This document shows positions 6,868 through 8,604 of a stretch of DNA of 8,604 bases, in pieces; position 1 is the first letter of the stretch, and each line of letters opens with the position of its first letter. The stretch is taken from assembly GCA_934462825.1 (NCBI GenBank), contig CAKSIP010000047.1:1-8604 (forward strand), written 5' to 3'. The stretch comes from an uncultured Eubacteriales bacterium (GTDB lineage: Bacteria > Bacillota > Clostridia > Oscillospirales > CAG-272). The notes below the pieces were generated by a model. It saw nothing but the letters and a program-made list of their open reading frames with translations, was not told where the DNA came from and did not search any database. A program made the position numbers and the translations under genes.

Positions 6868-7536
6868 TTATTGATGAATCAGGTTTAAAATCTCCTGCGG
6901 GCGGTCGGCAATAACCGTGGCCCCACATTCGATAAGCGCTTGACGTCCGGCAAAGCCCCAGGCAACGGCAATCAGGTCTACGCCCGCGTTGGCCGCCGTT
7001 TGAACGTCTACTCCGCTGTCTCCGACAAAAACGCACTCTGCCGGCGCAACCTTCATGTCTTCCATGACGATTTTCAAGGCCGTGGGATCCGGCTTCAGCG
7101 GTACGTTTTCTCTTTGTCCGCGGGCAATCAAAATTTCGCCGTTCGGAAAGTACTTTTCGGCCAGCTTTTTCACATACAAATCCTGTTTGTTGGATAAAAC
7201 CGCCAGCTTGAAATTTCTTTCATAAAGCGTATGCAGGGTTTCTTGGATGCCGTCGTATGTACTTTCGGTGTGCATATAAGTTTCCCCGTACATGCGATCG
7301 TACACTTTCAGCACTTGATCGATCACGGCATCGTCGGAAAAGTACCTTTCGGGGAGCACGCGACGGATGAGCATCCGAGGCCCATTTCCCACCGCACGCC
7401 GCACCTCATCGGTAGTTTTGGCGGGAAAGCCAAACTGCGCCAGCGAAAGATTGACGGCCTCCGCAATGGCTTCGACGGTATCGGCCAGCGTACCGTCCAA
7501 ATCAAAAATGACGGCTTTTTTGTTTGCATAATTCAT
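6868..7536 (-). CDS. HAD-superfamily phosphatase, phosphoglycolate phosphatase-like
   Basis: The 222-aa protein shows the full set of haloacid dehalogenase motifs: FDLDGTLADT at 11-20 (nucleophile Asp12 and acid/base Asp14), LSNK at 114-117 (Ser115), KPDP at 148-151 (Lys148), and VFVGDSGVDVQTAANAG at 169-185 (Asp173, Asp177 for Mg2+). A helical cap domain lies between about 20 and 95. Length and motif spacing suit the Gph/beta-phosphoglucomutase branch, which acts on small phosphorylated metabolites. The substrate cannot be set from sequence. GGAG lies 8 nt before the ATG. It is the first gene of the minus-strand operon. In this place it could act on a sugar phosphate made from the released sugar, or on a damaged or misrouted phosphometabolite; that is inference. 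Confidence 0.9.
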   Translation of the reverse strand: MNYANKKAVIFDLDGTLADTVEAIAEAVNLSLAQFGFPAKTTDEVRRAVGNGPRMLIRRVLPERYFSDDAVIDQVLKVYDRMYGETYMHTESTYDGIQETLHTLYERNFKLAVLSNKQDLYVKKLAEKYFPNGEILIARGQRENVPLKPDPTALKIVMEDMKVAPAECVFVGDSGVDVQTAANAGVDLIAVAWGFAGRQALIECGATVIADRPQEILNLIHQ

Positions 7537-7563
7537 AAAAAGATCTCCGGAAATGTGATTTTT

Positions 7564-7583
7564 GTCTGCGCGCAGGTGCAGAC
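7564..7583. promoter_or_regulatory. Inverted repeat in the leader of the operon's first gene
   Basis: GTCTGC (7564-7569) and GCAGAC (7578-7583) form 6-bp arms around an 8-nt loop, 27 nt before the ATG of the HAD gene. It may be an operator or a small leader hairpin. I found no convincing -35/-10 pair for the minus-strand operon nearby. Confidence 0.3.
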
Positions 7584-7638
7584 GCTTTCTTTGTCATAAG
7601 ACGTATCAAAGTTACCGCACGGAAGCGATGTAATTCTG

Positions 7639-7658
7639 GCGGTTTGAACCGCTTTTTT
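7639..7658 (+). promoter_or_regulatory. Palindrome followed by a T run in the divergent region
   Basis: GCGGTT-TG-AACCGC (7639-7652) is an inverted repeat followed by six T on the plus strand. The loop is very short, so a DNA operator between the divergent genes fits as well as a weak terminator. No plus-strand gene precedes it in the window. Confidence 0.35.
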
Positions 7659-7664
7659 ATTTTG

Positions 7665-7759
7665 CCGAACCATGCTACCGTTCTTTCTCCCAACGCAAAG
7701 GGGTTCGGAGGATTGTGCATCTGCTACAAAATCCGATTCCTTTTTTGGTGGATTGCACA
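7665..7759. other. Divergent intergenic region with further inverted and direct repeats
   Basis: CCGAACC (7665-7671) and GGTTCGG (7702-7708) form an inverted repeat with 30 nt between the arms. GGATTG occurs at 7710-7715 and again exactly 40 bp later at 7750-7755, the second copy ending just before the plus-strand -35 box. TGTGCA/TGCACA arms overlap these copies. They may be binding sites of a regulator shared by the two divergent units. No gene is seen in 7537-7822. Confidence 0.3.
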
Positions 7760-7760
7760 C

Positions 7761-7789
7761 TTGAAAATTGGCTTCGATCATGCTACAAT
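7761..7789 (+). promoter_or_regulatory. Sigma-A promoter for the divergent GH78-like gene
   Basis: TTGAAA (7761-7766) and TACAAT (7784-7789) are separated by 17 nt. Transcription would begin near 7796, leaving room for the GGAGG at 7810-7814. This favours the TTG start at 7823 over the in-frame ATG at 7799, which would be almost leaderless. Confidence 0.7.
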
Positions 7790-7822
7790 AAATAAAAAAT
7801 GGGCATATCGGAGGATAAAGCG

Positions 7823-8604
7823 TTGGAACCATTATGGATTTGGCTACAGGAGGAAGCAGCTGCGGACAGCTACGGGGAGTTCTACACATCGTTTGATTGG
7901 GAAGGGGGCGAAACGGAAGTACGGATTTCCGCCGACTCCGACTACACTCTGTTTCTGAACGGTCGGTTCGTAAATTCCGATCAGTACAAGGACTTTCCCT
8001 ATTGCAAGGTTTATGACCGCCTCGACATCACCCCGTATCTGCGCCGGGGCATCAATCACATGGCGGTTGTAGTTTGGTATTACGGCATTGGGAATTTTTC
8101 GTATTATCCCGGATCGGCAGGCTTGTGGTATGCGGTTTCGGTGGCCGGAAAACCGATTGCGGTATCCGGGGCCGAAACGCAATCCCGCCTCAGCCGTGCC
8201 TACCACAGTCACGCGCAAAAGAACATCACCTATCAGTTGGGGTTCCGCTTTTTCTATCGGGCCGACCGGGAGGACGGCTGGAAAAATGGTGCGTTGCACG
8301 GATTTTCGGCAAGCCGGACGCTCGATCTCCCCGCGCCGAAAACAGAACGACCGCTTCGGAAGCTGTCTGTCCTGCCTCGCATTCCCAGCCTGCCGGTTCG
8401 CCGCGAGGGCAACCGCCGGCTGTTTGATCTCGGCCATGAAGAGGTCGGGTATCTGACGCTTTCGGTGCGTTCTGCGGTTCCGCAGACACTGCACATCGCG
8501 TGGGGAGAGCATATTGCGGACGGTTGGGTGCGATCCCGCATTGGCGACCGGGATTTCAGCGTGGAGGTATCCGTCGGCGCCGGTATCACGGAGTATACCA
8601 ACCA
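7823..8604 (+). CDS. GH78-like alpha-L-rhamnosidase-related protein, partial (C-terminus beyond right edge)
   Basis: An open frame of 260 codons from a TTG start (7823) runs off the window. GGAGG lies 8 nt upstream; the in-frame ATG at 7799 is a weaker alternative. Residues about 32-110 resemble the N-terminal beta-sandwich of GH78 enzymes: ADSDYTLFLNGRFV, DRLDITPYLRRGINHMAVVVWYYG and GSAGLWYAVSVAG. Residues from about 205 form a second beta domain with RLFDLGHEEVGYLTLSV, then GEHIADGWVRSRIGDRDFSVEV, a pattern seen just before the catalytic domain of rhamnosidase-related proteins. The catalytic domain itself is not in the window, so activity is unproven. No signal peptide is present. It is transcribed away from the HAD-DUF4091-GH78 operon from its own promoter, and looks more GC-rich at third codon positions than the surface protein gene at the left end. 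A second rhamnosidase with a different linkage preference is the simplest reading. Confidence 0.8.
   Translation, partial: MEPLWIWLQEEAAADSYGEFYTSFDWEGGETEVRISADSDYTLFLNGRFVNSDQYKDFPYCKVYDRLDITPYLRRGINHMAVVVWYYGIGNFSYYPGSAGLWYAVSVAGKPIAVSGAETQSRLSRAYHSHAQKNITYQLGFRFFYRADREDGWKNGALHGFSASRTLDLPAPKTERPLRKLSVLPRIPSLPVRREGNRRLFDLGHEEVGYLTLSVRSAVPQTLHIAWGEHIADGWVRSRIGDRDFSVEVSVGAGITEYTN

Noticed and set aside
7844..8512. Minus-strand ORF, 222 codons, opposite the second GH78-like gene
   Set aside because: The plus-strand frame has a promoter, GGAGG and clear GH78-like domains; the antisense frame has none of these.

Overview
The window looks like a piece of a Bacillota (Clostridia-type, probably gut-associated) chromosome or MAG contig. 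The clues are strong AGGAG/GGAGG ribosome binding sites, sigma-A promoters with 17-bp spacers, intrinsic terminators after most transcription units, a Gram-positive style lipoprotein D,D-carboxypeptidase, and intracellular GH78 rhamnosidases. No taxonomic marker is present, so this placement is inference.

Layout from left to right. (1) Positions 1-767, minus strand: the N-terminal 255 residues of a secreted surface protein with a Sec signal peptide and a repetitive beta-rich body; it runs off the left edge. (2) Positions 866-1178, minus strand: a complete small transcription unit that ordinary ORF calling would miss. It has a good sigma-A promoter, a ribosome binding site, a 32-codon ORF made mostly of a (SKQA)n repeat encoded by about 18 copies of a tetranucleotide (AAGC on the coding strand), and a strong terminator hairpin. 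Because the repeat unit is 4 nt, a change in copy number would leave the repeat body intact but swap the C-terminal tail. This is the most unusual item in the window. (3) Positions 1283-1573, plus strand: a promoter, tRNA-Val(GAC), a hairpin, tRNA-Gly(CCC) and a terminator that also serves the converging minus-strand operon. (4) Positions 1572-7536, minus strand: a compact four-gene operon, in transcription order a HAD phosphatase, a DUF4091 putative glycosidase, a GH78 alpha-L-rhamnosidase and a lipoprotein D-Ala-D-Ala carboxypeptidase. Gaps are only 38, 46 and 76 nt. (5) Positions 7537-7822: a divergent regulatory region with several inverted repeats. (6) Positions 7823-8604, plus strand: the N-terminal 260 residues of a second, divergently transcribed GH78-like protein, with its own sigma-A promoter; it runs off the right edge.

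Regions 4-6 read as a small glycan-utilisation locus. Both rhamnosidase-type proteins and the DUF4091 protein lack signal peptides, so they probably trim rhamnose-containing glycans or glycosides inside the cell after import. No transporter or regulator is in view. The carboxypeptidase at the end of the operon is a peptidoglycan enzyme and is the odd partner. Catalytic assignments rest on motifs visible in the translations; no database search was run.
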